DNA of 64,000 nucleotides, taken from assembly GCF_954871325.1 (NCBI RefSeq), contig NC_088779.1, positions 29,496,623-29,560,622 on the forward strand, in the 5' to 3' direction. Below the pieces are notes generated by a model. It saw only the letters and a list, made by a program, of their open reading frames with translations, was not told the origin of the DNA and ran no database searches. Numbering within the stretch: the stretch's first letter is position 1; every line of letters starts with the position of its first letter. The translations under genes were made by a program, and so were the position numbers. Of the stretch, positions 36,622 to 51,930 are shown piece after piece. Source of the stretch: Gordionus sp. m RMFG-2023. Lineage: Eukaryota > Nematomorpha > Gordioida > Chordodea > Parachordodidae.

Positions 36622-37922
36622 TTATTCAACGCAGAGTGCAATAATAGGCCTATCCCAGTCCTTCTGCTTATTAGATTCAGGAAGAGGGTGATCCGCAGAA
36701 ATTCTTGTCCTCCATTCGATGATTGCATCATTAAAAGAAGAGTCGGGTTTTAAAGAATTGGGATTTATTATGTTTTTAGTTAGTAGGCAACTGGATATAA
36801 AGGCCGTTAAGGCGAGATCGGATGGAGATCTGAGGCCCAGACCAACCATCTTTGTGGGTAAAGAAGTTTGTGTCCAAGCAATTTCATCGAATTTAAGATT
36901 TAGAATGTTTTCGATAAGGATTTTGATCCCATTATCATAAACTCCAAGTGGAATGGGGAATTTAAATATGGCAGTAGAGCGAAGTGCGTAAAGAATACGG
37001 GGAATATTGAAAAAATTTTTCACCAGGAAAAAGGCTATATGAGAAGGAAGAAGGGAAAATAAATCTGCCAGTAATAAAGTATCCAAAGTGGACTGAAGAA
37101 AGAAAGAAATAGCAGAGTTACCACCAACAGGGACTCCCAGATGATTGAGACCGTCAAGAGTCGTTAGTTTGAATTTGTTAGTATTAGGTTCGATTGTATT
37201 GATAGGGATAAATTCTGATTTCTCTGGATTAATGGAGAGTCCTATAGCTGATCCGGCCTCCTTGCTGATGTTCACAGCTTTATTGACTTCAACATTGGAT
37301 CCTCCAAGGATACCATCATCAATGTACCAGGAATGCAAGGATAATGAGCAGACTGAATTAATGGATTTAATGATGTCATTAATATCTAAACAAAAGAATA
37401 GGGAACCTAGGGGGTCTCCCTGCTGAATGCCCTCGACGGAAGGGATTTTAAAGGTATCAAACAGAAGAGTGGGGGGCTGTTGATAACACGAATAAAAAAA
37501 CTAAGTGTAACTGGGAAAAAGATTACTTGAGGAACTCAAAAAGGAGTTCCGGGAGAGTGTGTTGTAAGCATTAGAGAAGTCAATTTTTATCAAGGATTCA
37601 TTAGAAGATAAATTTTCAAGATATAATCTGGACAAATGTACAACAGCTTCACAGTCACCGGGGATTCCTACAACAAGTTGGAAGGGACTTAGGAGACGTG
37701 AAGCATCATGCTTAATTCGAGATGATATCATCTTGGCTACTAATCGGCGAAAGGTAGAACCAATGGCAATGGGTCTGATATCATTATTAGGTTTTTGAAG
37801 TGCAATTAGACTGGCACCATAGAGGATAGGTGAAACGAAATTTGGAACCTCACCGTTTAAAATTTTGTTGCAGAAGTTTGTTAATTTGGGGAGAACCGAT
37901 GTTTGTGAGCATGTAGAGGGGG
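36622..37922 (-). pseudogene. LINE reverse transcriptase remnant (YIDD)
   Basis: In order on the minus strand: LTNFCNKILNGEVPNFVSPI (from 37895), GASLIALQKPNNDIRPIAIG with STFRRLVAKM (to 37737), LVVGIPGDCEAVVHLSRLY (about 37675), LIKIDFSNAYNTLSRNSF (about 37590; the first catalytic Asp), HSWYIDDGILGG (37335; catalytic box, YIDD), GLSINPEKSEFIP, then HLGVPVGG and the thumb region to 36622. The stretch 36622-37338 is one open frame of 238 codons; upstream pieces lie in other frames, with the GxxQG-type region at about 37400-37450. RT fingers before LTNF are absent. Confidence 0.8.
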
Positions 37923-40110
37923 AAGGTTATACTAAAAATTTATATAAAATTTTCTAATACCTAATAATAATTTATAAAAATTATTAATTAAATATTGATT
38001 AAACTAATCAAAGTCATTTTAAAAATTTAAATGAACGTTTTAAAATATTAAAATTTTTTCAAGAATTATATTTTAGATATAACAGTCAAATTTTAATAAT
38101 AGATTTTTTTATTTAAATTCCTTAAAGTTTAATTTATAAGAATGAACAAAAAAAAATATAAGATTCACATATTTTTTAAAAAACAAAGTGACCTCTAACT
38201 CATCTAAATAAACTAATAAGTGATATTATTTAATAATATATAGTAAATTTATAATTAAATATAGAAATTATTATAAATATTTATCTAACTCTTCTATATA
38301 ATTAAAATAAATATTTTAAATTTCGATTCAACTTTTTTTAAAAATATTAAAAAATAATGCCGATTTATTGATATTTACTAATTAATTTTTATTCTGATAT
38401 TATTTTCAATAATATACAGTTTTTAAAAATAGATTTTTATATAGCATTATCTTATTTTACATTTTTCATTTTTTCAATATATATATTTTATAAATTTATA
38501 TTTTAATATATTTTATTTAAAATAAATCTTGATATAATATTGATTTTGACTATTTTAAATCTTAAAAAACTATCATATATTTTAGATACTTTACAAGATA
38601 ATGCCCTATTAAAATTTTTCCTAGGTATCGAATTCTAAAATAAATAATTTTTAATTAATTTGCCTAAAGGCAATTACTTATTTTAATAACTATAAATTTT
38701 TTAAATAGTATTATTGACTCATATACAGTTTCTGGAAAAATATAATAAAATGATTAAACAGATCAAATCAAAATTTTGTATAAATAATTTTAAAAGTTTC
38801 TATCATGGATTAATTAGAATAAAATATAGACAATAATTTTTTAAGATATATATATAATTATAATTATCAAGCAATGAATGAACATGTAGATAAAACAAAA
38901 TAAAATAAAGTTACTTCTAATTTTAGTCGCTAGGTGTCCTGATAAAAGTATTTTAATAATAATTACTATTAACAATAATTTTTGACAAAATGTAATTAAA
39001 CCAATATAAAATTATTTTGATAAAATATCGTTTCGCGTTTCCTCCGTTAATTTCCAAGCAATGATATAGGCTAAACATCTTAAAGACATTATTTCGACAT
39101 CTATTTGACTATAGATATATTTATGACATCATATAGATTAGAGAAAATGGCACATTATAAATATATAAATAAAACCTATTTAAAAAAGTACTTAATGTAG
39201 ATAGTTATTTAAACTGCCTTATAGGTTTTACTCAAATATAAAACTTTATAATTTATAGATTATTTTATAAAAATTATTAGTTAAGTATAATTAAACTAAT
39301 CTAAGTCATTTTAAAATTTTAATTAACTGTTGTTTTAAAATAAAATTTAGACAAAAATTATCATAATAAACCAATTACATTTTAATATTTTGTTATTAAT
39401 ATACCTTGGATTGGTATAATTATTAGGAATGAACAATATATAATTTTAGACATAGTCCTTCTCTAAACATACATATATTTTTAAGATTTATTATAAATAT
39501 GTCTCTTATTTTTATATATTTAAAATATTTTTCAATTTCGATTAAATTTTAAATATTTAATTATGAAAATATAGTGGGAACAACTATATGATAAAAATAA
39601 GCATTTCAATTTTTAATCAGGAAAATAATTTAGAACTTTTTCTAATCATATTATGCCTTTTATCCTTCATGACAATTAAAAATTCTATTTGTGCTATGGT
39701 TGGATATCTTCAAATATATTTATAAAACTCTACTATAAAATTATTATAATACCAAAGTTTATAAATTTATTTATTAAATTATAAAAATAATTATATTATA
39801 TTAAATATTTGATTTAACTAATTACTATTACTCAGGGCTGGACAGTATCGCGAAAATTTGTATCTAAGATTCAAGATACTTTTATATTATTTAAAATTTT
39901 GGGAAAAATTCTTATATCTCTCAAATTATTTAAAAATATCTGTTAATCAATTTTATATTCTAAACCCCTTTAAAAATCATTGGATTCACGTTGAGAGAAA
40001 TAAATACCTTCACGTATTAATTCACAAACTTAAATTATTTCTAAAAATTATATTGAAATTAATATGTTAGCAAATTCTTCAATTGGTGATTTATGATCTT
40101 GATTTATTAT

Positions 40111-40729
40111 ATTTATATCTGAATCCCATAGAAGATTGAATTTCAAATTATAAATTTATAATATAAGCTTCAATTACACTTTTTTCTCATTTTCATTAAT
40201 TATTTTTTTATATTCATGAAAATTTTGTAATATACATGGAATATTGAGGATATTTTTGTGCAAATATATATTTTTCTTAATTTAAATAAGCAATTTTAAA
40301 TGCTTAAAAATGCTTTTTTTAAATATTAAGTTCTGGGTCGATACATTAATTTATATTTTATCATTAATTTATATTTTGTTATGACATCTTTGTTTGAGCA
40401 AATTAACTCATGGAATTAGAAAAATTTTTCATTAATGTCTTTACATTTGCCGACATAGACTTTCCATAAAATTTTATATAATTTGAAGAGATTTGTAAAA
40501 ATATTTCATTTGATTTTTTTTTCATCGCCTATTATAGGCATAGTTGTTTGAAAAAAATTATAACTGATTCTGGAATCCTCTAAAATGAAATAAGCGGATG
40601 AAAAATTATAAAAGTAAATCGTGTATTATTTAATGAATAGAAAAATGGAAATATATAGAGGAATATCTTGTTTATCCTTAGAAAAAATTAAATAAAAATA
40701 AACGATAAATGTCAGTTTTGAAATATGGG
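40111..40729. other. A/T-rich spacer, nothing seen
   Basis: No open frame of note, no relation to other parts of the window noticed. Confidence 0.4.
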
Positions 40730-41980
40730 GAGCATCTAACATTAAATACTCGAAATTAATATAAATAGATAAATAAATGATTTTTTTATAAAGGAAATGC
40801 TATATAGACTAAAATATGTCTTAAGATTAAAAAATACACTATGTTACTGATTATTAGTCATAATAAAGTATTTAAACATAAAAAAGATTGCTTTAATGCT
40901 CAAGTTTATGCAAATATTTATCTTTAGAAGTTTAAAAATTCTTGTTTTTTTCTAAAGAATTTTTTGTCAAGAGAAGAGGGTTAAGAAAGGTTTAATTTAA
41001 CATATCTAATATCAAAATCAATAAAATTAAAACTATTATTATATTTTTAAGCTAGACCGAGTGTGCGTGAAAGTTATTAATTGCTTTTAATATTTTATTT
41101 TAAGAATTTATTTTTAATATGAAATAGCATAATAAAATATGTGTATGAGAAAACAAAATTAATATTTTTTGATTTAAAAATACAAAAGGAAAATTATACT
41201 CAGTTTAATTAATATTTACTTCTCAGTATATTATAAGACCCCACTATTTAACTCTTGTTTATGTTTCTAAATTGATATTTTAACTAAAAGTGTTCAACTT
41301 GCTATTTACTATAAAATATTTAATTAAAAATATATTATTGGCAGTTATAACATACCAGAAATTATATTATTAAATGTAGCAAGGCTCGTAAGTTCTAATT
41401 TTTTTAATGAATAATTTTAAAGGCTTAAGGGTAATATTTATATGAATAGTCAGTAATTTCATCTAACAAAATAATGTATAAGCGATCTTTTAGAGAGTGG
41501 TAATAAAATTTTTTTTTTATGAGAAATCATTCTAATAGATAAAATCGAGGCCTACGGCAGTTTAAGGAACTTTTCCTTTACTTTGTTAGAAATATAAGAA
41601 TTATTTTATCGTACTTCCATATTCTCTCTCTAAAAACATGATAAAATATTTTATAAGACAATTTCAACCTAATACTTTTAAAAGAACGATCCAATTTATT
41701 AATTATCCTATTTTAAAGTTAATATATTTAAAAAAATAAAATATCATTTCCATTTATGATCAAGGAAACCATTTCAATGTTATTTTTAGAATAAATTTAA
41801 TTTTTATATGTACCGCAACGCATATCGTATTTACCCCCTTTCCCAAATGCTATATTTTTTTTTAAATTGAATAAATATATTAATAAGATATAAAATTATA
41901 ATATCCTTCTCACATATATATTAATAAACGTTACTTTCTAACCTGATTTTAAATTTATATCTAAAATATTAATCTAACTA

Positions 41981-42171
41981 AGTGTTGCTAATCGGTTTGA
42001 TTTGAGCCGATTTTTAATGTTAAAATATTACGCAAGTCTAATGATTTTAGTAGTATATGGCACAAAGTTTTGGACATCTATTATTTAATTATCGAAGTTT
42101 GTGGGATATTTTTCTGGCTAAAATATTGAATTATCTGTTTTATGGGCTCAAATCGAGCGTTTAACAACATT
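41981..42171. repeat. MITE copy, 220-bp family
   Basis: Starts agtgttgctaatcgg and ends gcgtttaacaacatt; core gcacaaagttttggacatct and ggctaaaatattga. Present in both tandem units and in the left arm, hence old. Confidence 0.6.
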
Positions 42172-43379
42172 AAATCAAACCGTTATTTCAAAAAGATACA
42201 AATTTTTTTAAAGTAAATAATTATTATAAAAAATCAGGCATTCAGTTTAGGAAGATTTGAAAAATGGATTTTAAAACTTTCTTCGTATATAAAAGTTTCC
42301 TTGTTCTTAGGGGCCTGCTCGAGTTGCCTGAAGCCCACCCGGAGTCAGGAAATGAAAACATTTTCTCAAGTTTGGACTCGGGTAGGCCTGACCCAAGATT
42401 AAATATTAGAAATTCGCTCAATAATTATTTTAAATTAAGAAGTCAATCAGAGTCACATGTTTTTTTTTTAATCTTACACGTTGTAAAAATCAATAGAGTA
42501 ATTATCAGTTTACAAATAAATGATATCCTTTTATTTTAATGGTGGCAATATGGGAATTGTTATATATTTTTTAATTATTACTTAAATTATTTCAAATTTC
42601 AAAATTATTTTAATCAAGACCGGCTCGGATGTGGCTGTAATAAAAATTTTGTTCTCAGGTAGGTTTCTGATGGCATAATTTTTTTTAAAGTCGGGAAGTT
42701 AAAAATTACTTTTATCGACTCTAACAGTTAGATAATAAAAATATACTTTATATCCCTTTCAGGAGAGGACTGGGAGACAAAAGGCTCCGTGGGAGATTTC
42801 TAAGAAAGGCCCCATATTTTTTTAATATTTATGTATATGATCATTTTAAAATAATCGTCCTTTGTGTTGAGTGCATTATTCTTCATTTAATTTATGAACT
42901 TTTGTGATTATTACTTATATTATTTCATTCATTTAATGGCTAGCAACAAGTCTATCCATAATAAATGAATGATTTAAAATAATCTTCCCATTATTTTTAT
43001 ATATTATGAATAATTTTATATCATAATTATTATTATTTCTTGTAATATATTTACTAAATCTTAATTTTTTTTAAATATATATTTTTTTAATTTTTTATTT
43101 ATATGTAATGCTGAGAAAAAAAAATCAGTTAACAAAATATTGATAAGAACAAAAAAATAAAATATTGATAAGAATTAAATAAAAGCTTTGGAATATTTTT
43201 ATAATAAACGAAATCTAATAATATAAAAATGTAATATATTTTTAAAAAAAAATAAGTTGTGCAAGGCTCAAAATCGATAGCAATTGACTTTTCAACAACA
43301 GAATAGATATGTTTAAAAAATTGGTGCACCCTTTTGAAAATGAATTTTCATAACCAGCAAAAGCTATACAAATTGAGCA

Positions 43380-44250
43380 GTAAATTGCTTTAATTTTATG
43401 ATTAATTATAGCAACTGAAAGCTAATTTCGTGGTACCATATCTTCCATAACTACTCTATAATACAAACGCGATGTATTTAGTCTCAGGTCCCACAGGTTG
43501 GATTGGATGTTGCTGTAAAAAGGCAAGCTTTTGTGGAATTGTTGCATTTGAATTTAAATGAAATAAATTTGACTCAATAGGTGAAATCTTTTTCTTTAAA
43601 TTTGTTGCTTCTGTGCATGAAAAGTCAGATATTCAATTAGAATTTAAGATGTAGGGTATTTGTAATGTAGATATAGATGTAGGTTTTGTAATGTAGATAT
43701 AGATGAAGGTATTTGTAATTTAGATAAAGATGAAGGTATTTGTAATGTAGATAAAGATTACTTAAAAGTTAGGGATAGAATAGGAATGCTATTATCCCTT
43801 GTAGGAAATTATGTAATTTGGTGAAATTTCCTTATTATGTCAAGGTAAAGAAGAAGCTGGAGTGTCTGAGCATGTTAAATATACTATTTTTGTGGTTTGA
43901 GCATGATAAAAATCAGATGTTATATTAGAACATGAGCCAAAATTTATAATGGACTAGATACTTGTTAAACATGAAGACGGGTGTTTTTTTTAGATGTGAT
44001 TTATGTGGACTTTTTATAGTATGAACTAGAATGTTAGGCAATGTTGTATTATCACCTTTTTTGAAGCATAAAGGGTAGTCTGAAGAATTTTCAAGATATG
44101 AAGATGTTTTTGATTATTTTTTAGTTGCTATATTGAAAAAAGATAACTTTTCCTGTTTTGGATTTTCATCAGCAATCTTAAATTCTTTACAAGATTTCTC
44201 ATAAAGTTTTTCTGCTCCACTTTTGTATTTTCTTTTTTTACTATATGTTT
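43380..44250 (-). pseudogene. hAT transposase N-terminal (TTF zinc-finger) remnant
   Basis: Minus strand from 44250: KRKYKSGAEKLYEKSCKEFK, then EKLSFFNIATKK, the SGAxKRKxxK...LxxFF leader usual for TTF-type hAT (ZMYM-like) proteins. Further on (43550-43400): ATIPQKLAFLQQHPIQP and then YGRYGTTKLAFSCYN, parallel to the HPxQP and RxFxxxWLxYS positions of the TTF domain. Stops and frame slips in between; a repeat (43650-43770) has grown inside. No DNA after the TTF part is recognisable as transposase. Confidence 0.6.
43650..43770 (+). repeat. Minisatellite, about 28-bp unit x4
   Basis: The word ggtatttgtaatgtagatat recurs with small changes (gatatagatga / gataaagatga endings), four times in a row, inside the decayed hAT. 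Confidence 0.8.
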
Positions 44251-45459
44251 TTATGCATGATAATATAAAAAAATATATTTTTTAATATAAATTTCTAATT
44301 TATATAAATTAACAGATAAAATATTGATGTTACGTTTGAATGATAAGATCATTGATACACAATATATTTTAAGTAAAGATTCCACTCTAGTTCAGAAAAT
44401 CTTTAAACATTTACATTGGATTATGTTTGTGAAACAAATATGGCTCATTTAAGTTGGGAGAGGGATTGATACTTATACTTAGTTCTAGGTTTTGAATAGT
44501 AAATTATACTCAAGAAAAATAAATAAAATGATATGAATATGAAAAAATTATAAATCATTTTTATATGGTCTATATTAGTTGTGTTGTTTATTATCATTTT
44601 GGTACATTTTTAATAATAATAATGTGTTCTCTATATATAAACATGAATTTTAAATAAAATAAATGAGTGAATTAAATTTTTTTTATAGTGCTTATAATTC
44701 CACCAGATAATATCAAATATTTAATAATTATTTAAATTTCTAATATTTAAAAAAAAAATTGTATCAAAACATATTTAGATTTTATGCCAATTTAATTTTT
44801 TAAAATTCTTTTTTCTTTACTAAAGAGGTCTCCAAATTTGTAATTTATTAAAGAGAGACCCCCAAACTTGTAAAATCTCGAGGCCCCGTGGGAGATTTTC
44901 TCACTAGGCTTACTGGCCAGTCCTCCCCTGTATACCTTAATAAAATTATTATATTATTATAGATAATGATGTAATTAAAATATGTTTTTTTATTAAAATT
45001 ACCATCGCAATCAAGCGCTATATTTATATAATAAATAAATATTTCAATTTTGAAATGTTTTAATGTTATGTGATTATGTATAATAACCACAATTATTTCA
45101 TATCCGCTTATCTTATTTATTTTTTTAATTTATTTAAAACTTTAATTGCAAAATATAATCATAGACAATAAATGATAAATTTTAGAAACATTTATATTTT
45201 TAAAAGAGTAATATATAAAGAATAAAAAGATTGAATAGGCTAATCTTTTTACCAATAATTTGGGCTGGAATACAAGGGTTCCTTCACAGTATAGTAATTT
45301 ATTCGCTTATATTTTTATATGCCGGCCTCCTAGGGCTCTCAATATTTAGGAATGTATGTCTACTTAATTTTGTCGATGTTAATTATAAAATCTAAAAATA
45401 TTAATATATTCCTAATGATTATCTCTTTATCCCAAATATATTGTGGCAAATTCGGAATG

Positions 45460-47840
45460 CCATACATTAAATATTCTAATTTGATATAAATAAATAATTG
45501 ATTTTTATATTAAAGGAATGCTATATAGACTTAAATAAATCTTTATGTTAATGATTAATAGTCATAGGTAATAAAGTAGTTAAACATAACATAGATTGCT
45601 TTAATGGTCAGTTTTGGAAAATATTTATCTTTAAAATTTTAAACATTCTTGAATTTTTCAGTTTTAAAAGATTTTTTGTCAAGAAAAGAGGGAAAGAGGG
45701 TAAAGAAAGGTTTAATTGAACATATCTAATATTAAAATCTATAAAATAAAACAATTATTATATTTCTAAGCTAGACCGAGATTGCGTGAAAGTTTTTAAT
45801 TGCTTTTAATATCTTATTTTAAGAATTTATTCTTAATATAAAATAGCAATATAAAATATGTGTATGAGAAAATAAAATTAATATTTTTTGATTTAAAAAT
45901 ACAAAAGCAAAATTATACAAATATTTATATAAATAGTCAATGATTTTAATCGATGATTTTTCATCTAACAAAATAATGTATGAGCGATCTTTTAGAAAGT
46001 TAATAAAATTATTTTTTTATAAGGGTAATCATTCTAATAGATAAATATTTAAAATATCTTAGCTAATCTAGGCCCATAAGTTTTCCCTTACTTTGTTAGA
46101 GCCTACATTAAAATTTAAATATAAGAATTATTTTATCTGTACTAGGATATTCATCCACTAAAAACATGATAAAATATGTTATAAAACTATTTCAACCTAA
46201 TTCTTTAAAAAAAAATTCAATTTATTAATTATCCTATTTTAATGTTAATATATTTAAAAAAATAAAATATTGTTTCCATTTATAATCAAGGAAACCATTT
46301 CAATTTTCGAATAAATTATATTTGTATATGTACCGCATTTCTTTTTGGGTATACCATCGGTATAAGTTGCTTTATATATATTTTTAAATGGAATATTTTA
46401 TAAATTGCTGCAAATATTAACAAGATATAATATTATAACATCCTAAATCTCACAATTATTAAACTTAATAAACATTACTTTCTAACCTGATATTTAAAAT
46501 TAATTAGGTTATATCTAAAATTTTAATCAAACTAGTGTTGGATCCAATTTTTAAAAATGGTTTGCTCAATATTAAAATTTTACACAATCCTTAAGATTTT
46601 AGTAATAGATGGCACAAAGTTTTGGACATCTATTAGCGAATTATCGAAGTTTAGGGAATATTATCTTGATAAAATATTGAGTTAGCAATTTTTTAAAATA
46701 AGTTCAATCGGGCATTTATACCGTTATTTCAAAAAGATACAAATATTTTTTAAATAAATAATTAATATAAAAAATCAGGCATTCATTTGAAAAACATTGA
46801 ATAGATTTTAAAACTTTCCTAGGATATAAACGTTTCCTTGTTCTTAGAGGCCTGCTGGGGTTGCCTGAGACCCACCCGGAGTCAGGAATTGAAAACATTT
46901 TCACTCGGGTCCCTGACCCAAGATTAAATATTAGAAATTCGCTCAATAATAATTTAAGAAGTCAATCATAATCACATGTTTTTTTTTTAATCTTACACCT
47001 AGTCATAATCATTTGAGTAATTATCATTTTCCAAATAAATGATTTCCTTTTATGGGTGAAGTTGGCAATATGAGAATAGTTATACAAATTTTTTAACTAA
47101 TCCTTAAATTTTATATTATTTAGGCTTAGTTTTTCAAACCTGGCCAGTTCAGCGAAATTTCAAAATTATTTAAATCCGTATGGGCTCGGGTGGGGCTGAA
47201 AATTTTGTGCTCTGGTAGGTTTCTGATAGCATAATTTTTTTTTAAAAGTCAGGCTGGAGCCGTTAAAAATTACTTTTTAGGGCTCTAACAGTCAGATAAA
47301 GAAAATATACTTTATATACCTTGATAAAATTATTATGTTTATTATAGATAATGATGCAATTAAAATGTGTTTTTTTATTAATATTACTTGTGCAAGTAAT
47401 CACTAAATATATATATAATAAATAAATATTTTATTTTTGAAATGTTTTAAATGTAATATTGTAATTATATATAAAAACCAAAATTATTTTATATCTGCTT
47501 ACTCTTATTTATTTTTTTTTTAACTTATTTAAAATTTTAATTTCAAAATATAATCATAGACAATAAATGATGAATTTTAGAAACATTATATAAAGAACAA
47601 AAATGATTAAGGCGAATCTTTCTACCAATAATTTGGGCCGAAATACAAGGATTACTTGGCTGTATAGTAATTTCTTAGCCTATAATTTTTCAAAAACCGA
47701 CCTTATAGCGCTCTCAATATTTATATGAATGTAGGAATGTCCACGTAATTAAACCGGTGAAAAGGTAAAATTTAAAACATATTATGATATTCCTAATAAG
47801 TTCTTTATCCCAATTATCATGTGGCACATTCGAAATGCAA
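45460..47840 (+). repeat. Tandem duplication unit 2
   Basis: Direct partner of 40730-45460, uninterrupted, about 2.4 kb. Contains a MITE copy (46534-46720), a GC-rich block (47140-47280) and the hAT empty site at 47315-47322. Open frames in its GC-rich parts (for example 46716-46946) follow the repeat, not a gene. Confidence 0.8.
46534..46720. repeat. MITE copy, 220-bp family
   Basis: Same element as 41981-42171 through tandem duplication; core gcacaaagttttggacatct at 46612 and tgataaaatattgagttagc. Confidence 0.6.
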
Positions 47841-47979
47841 GCATAAAGTTTAAAAGGTAACTATAAACCTTTAAAATTTCAAAGCAAAAGTTCAAACATC
47901 CTTTGCAACATTCTGAACTATGGATTTATCTTATTGATTTATCAATTGCTTTTTTTTCATGTATGTTATTAACTTATTT

Positions 47980-50950
<2,971 letters not shown>

Positions 50951-51930
50951 GCGAGTAGTTTGTTTGGTCGTTGTATTTTCGTATCTTTTTGTTTCAAGTT
51001 ATAATAGGTTTATAAACACTCCTTCGCTCTGTGCAAACATTTTAATTTTTGATAAACAAAATTAATGAATTTATTTTACTTTAAATTTTATCAGCCTACA
51101 TTAAAAAATAAAAACAGGGTGAAACTACTACGCTAAATATCAAATTTTTTATAATTTTTATTGATGAATTGGATGAACTTATTATAGCTAAATTTTAAAA
51201 TAATTAATTTTATATATATGAAGTTAATAAAAAAATGAGGTCGAAGGTAAATTGAAAAACAAAATAATAGAAATATTTTGAACCAATCTTTCTTCTTCGA
51301 TTAAATAAAAATTATATTAAAATACCATAATATGTTATTAAAAATTTTATAAAAAATTTGTATGATAAATAAATAAAATTTATTTAATATTTAAAATTTA
51401 TAATGTGTTTTGTAATTGCTATTTATTATATTTTATATTAAAAGATCTTAATAATTGTATTTGAGATCTAGATCATATTGGAGCAAAAATTAATATGAAT
51501 CTACTCTTAAATTAATGAGTTTTAAATAGTTTTAAAACTAATAAAATATCTAAAAAAAATAGAGGCTATATTATATTACGTAAAAATCTCTATATTATTC
51601 ATTCCAATTTGATCCTTTTAATTATTATTGTAAATAAATCTTTTTAAGTTATAACACAAATAGTTTAATTTTTTTTTTGTTTTATTGATCTAAGGCATTT
51701 CAAAAATATTAAGTATTTAAAATTTAGTATACTTAAATATTAATGCAATTTTAAAATTTTCATCGAAATATCTATTCTTCTAACTTTTTAAAGGTAAATT
51801 ATTTAATAATCGAGTTTTCATATGAACGATCAAATTTAAAATAATCTATTTAAGTATTCAGAAGAAACTTTTCAATTCTTTTAATGGAAATATTTCAAAT
51901 TAAAAATGATTACAAAAAGCTTTTTATTTT
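50951..51930. other. A/T-rich DNA without left-arm partner
   Basis: No open frame, element end or internal repeat seen. The left arm passes from 2690 to 2820 here through a GC-rich block. Confidence 0.4.

Larger units (their letters stand above)
35880..37925 (-). mobile_element. Second LINE family, 5'-truncated copy
   Basis: A minus-strand non-LTR retrotransposon of about 2.05 kb inserted into unit 2 of the array. It opens inside the reverse transcriptase (near 37922) and runs through RT, a linker, a Cys/His segment and a C-terminal domain to about 35930, followed by an A/T-rich 3' region (minus-strand reading ends in T-rich text to about 35830). The flanking array sequence resumes at 37930. 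It is the most complete of three copies (others 31026-31395, 53640-53859). Clade not determined: the RPDG...WD pattern after RT recalls restriction-like endonuclease LINEs, but that is inference. Confidence 0.8.
33490..40110 (+). repeat. Tandem array, three units of about 1.4-2 kb
   Basis: Units begin near 33490, 35575 and 39075 at a motif like tttgacgatagagatattta / tttgactatagatatattta. Shared blocks: attaaactaatcaaagtcat (33673, 37998 and a variant at 39290), atgataaaaataag (33890, 39589) and ttgattttgactattttaa (34974, 38543). The second unit carries the 2-kb LINE insertion. The third is cut short. The left arm has one unit only (about 9000-9800, inverted). A hAT transposase tail lies in unit 1. 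Confidence 0.65.
42759..44930 (-). mobile_element. hAT transposon, TTF-type, 2.17 kb, decayed
   Basis: Terminal inverted repeats are caggagaggactggga at the left and, on the other strand, caggggaggactggcc at the right; next to each lies a matching tcccacggggcc-like block. Flanks tatccctt (42751-42758) and tatacctt (44931-44938) form an 8-bp duplication with one change. The second tandem unit has the empty site ttatataccttgataaaatt (47313-47332). So it inserted after the tandem duplication. Inside are N-terminal transposase remnants on the minus strand and a short minisatellite; the catalytic core and dimerisation domain were not found. Confidence 0.85.
40730..45460 (+). repeat. Tandem duplication unit 1 (interrupted by hAT)
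   Basis: Direct copy of 45460-47840. Shared words: attgctttaatg (40890, 45597), aagctagaccgagtgtgcgt / aagctagaccgagattgcgt (41050, 45769), cttactttgttaga (41577, 46087), gacccaagattaaatattag (42391, 46914), aagtttccttgttcttaggg-like text (42292, 46829). Without the hAT insertion it is about 2.5 kb. The left arm carries one such unit (6300-8780). Confidence 0.8.

Noticed and set aside
36446-37426. Plus-strand open frames of 73-93 codons
   Set aside because: Antisense of the minus-strand LINE reverse transcriptase and tail.
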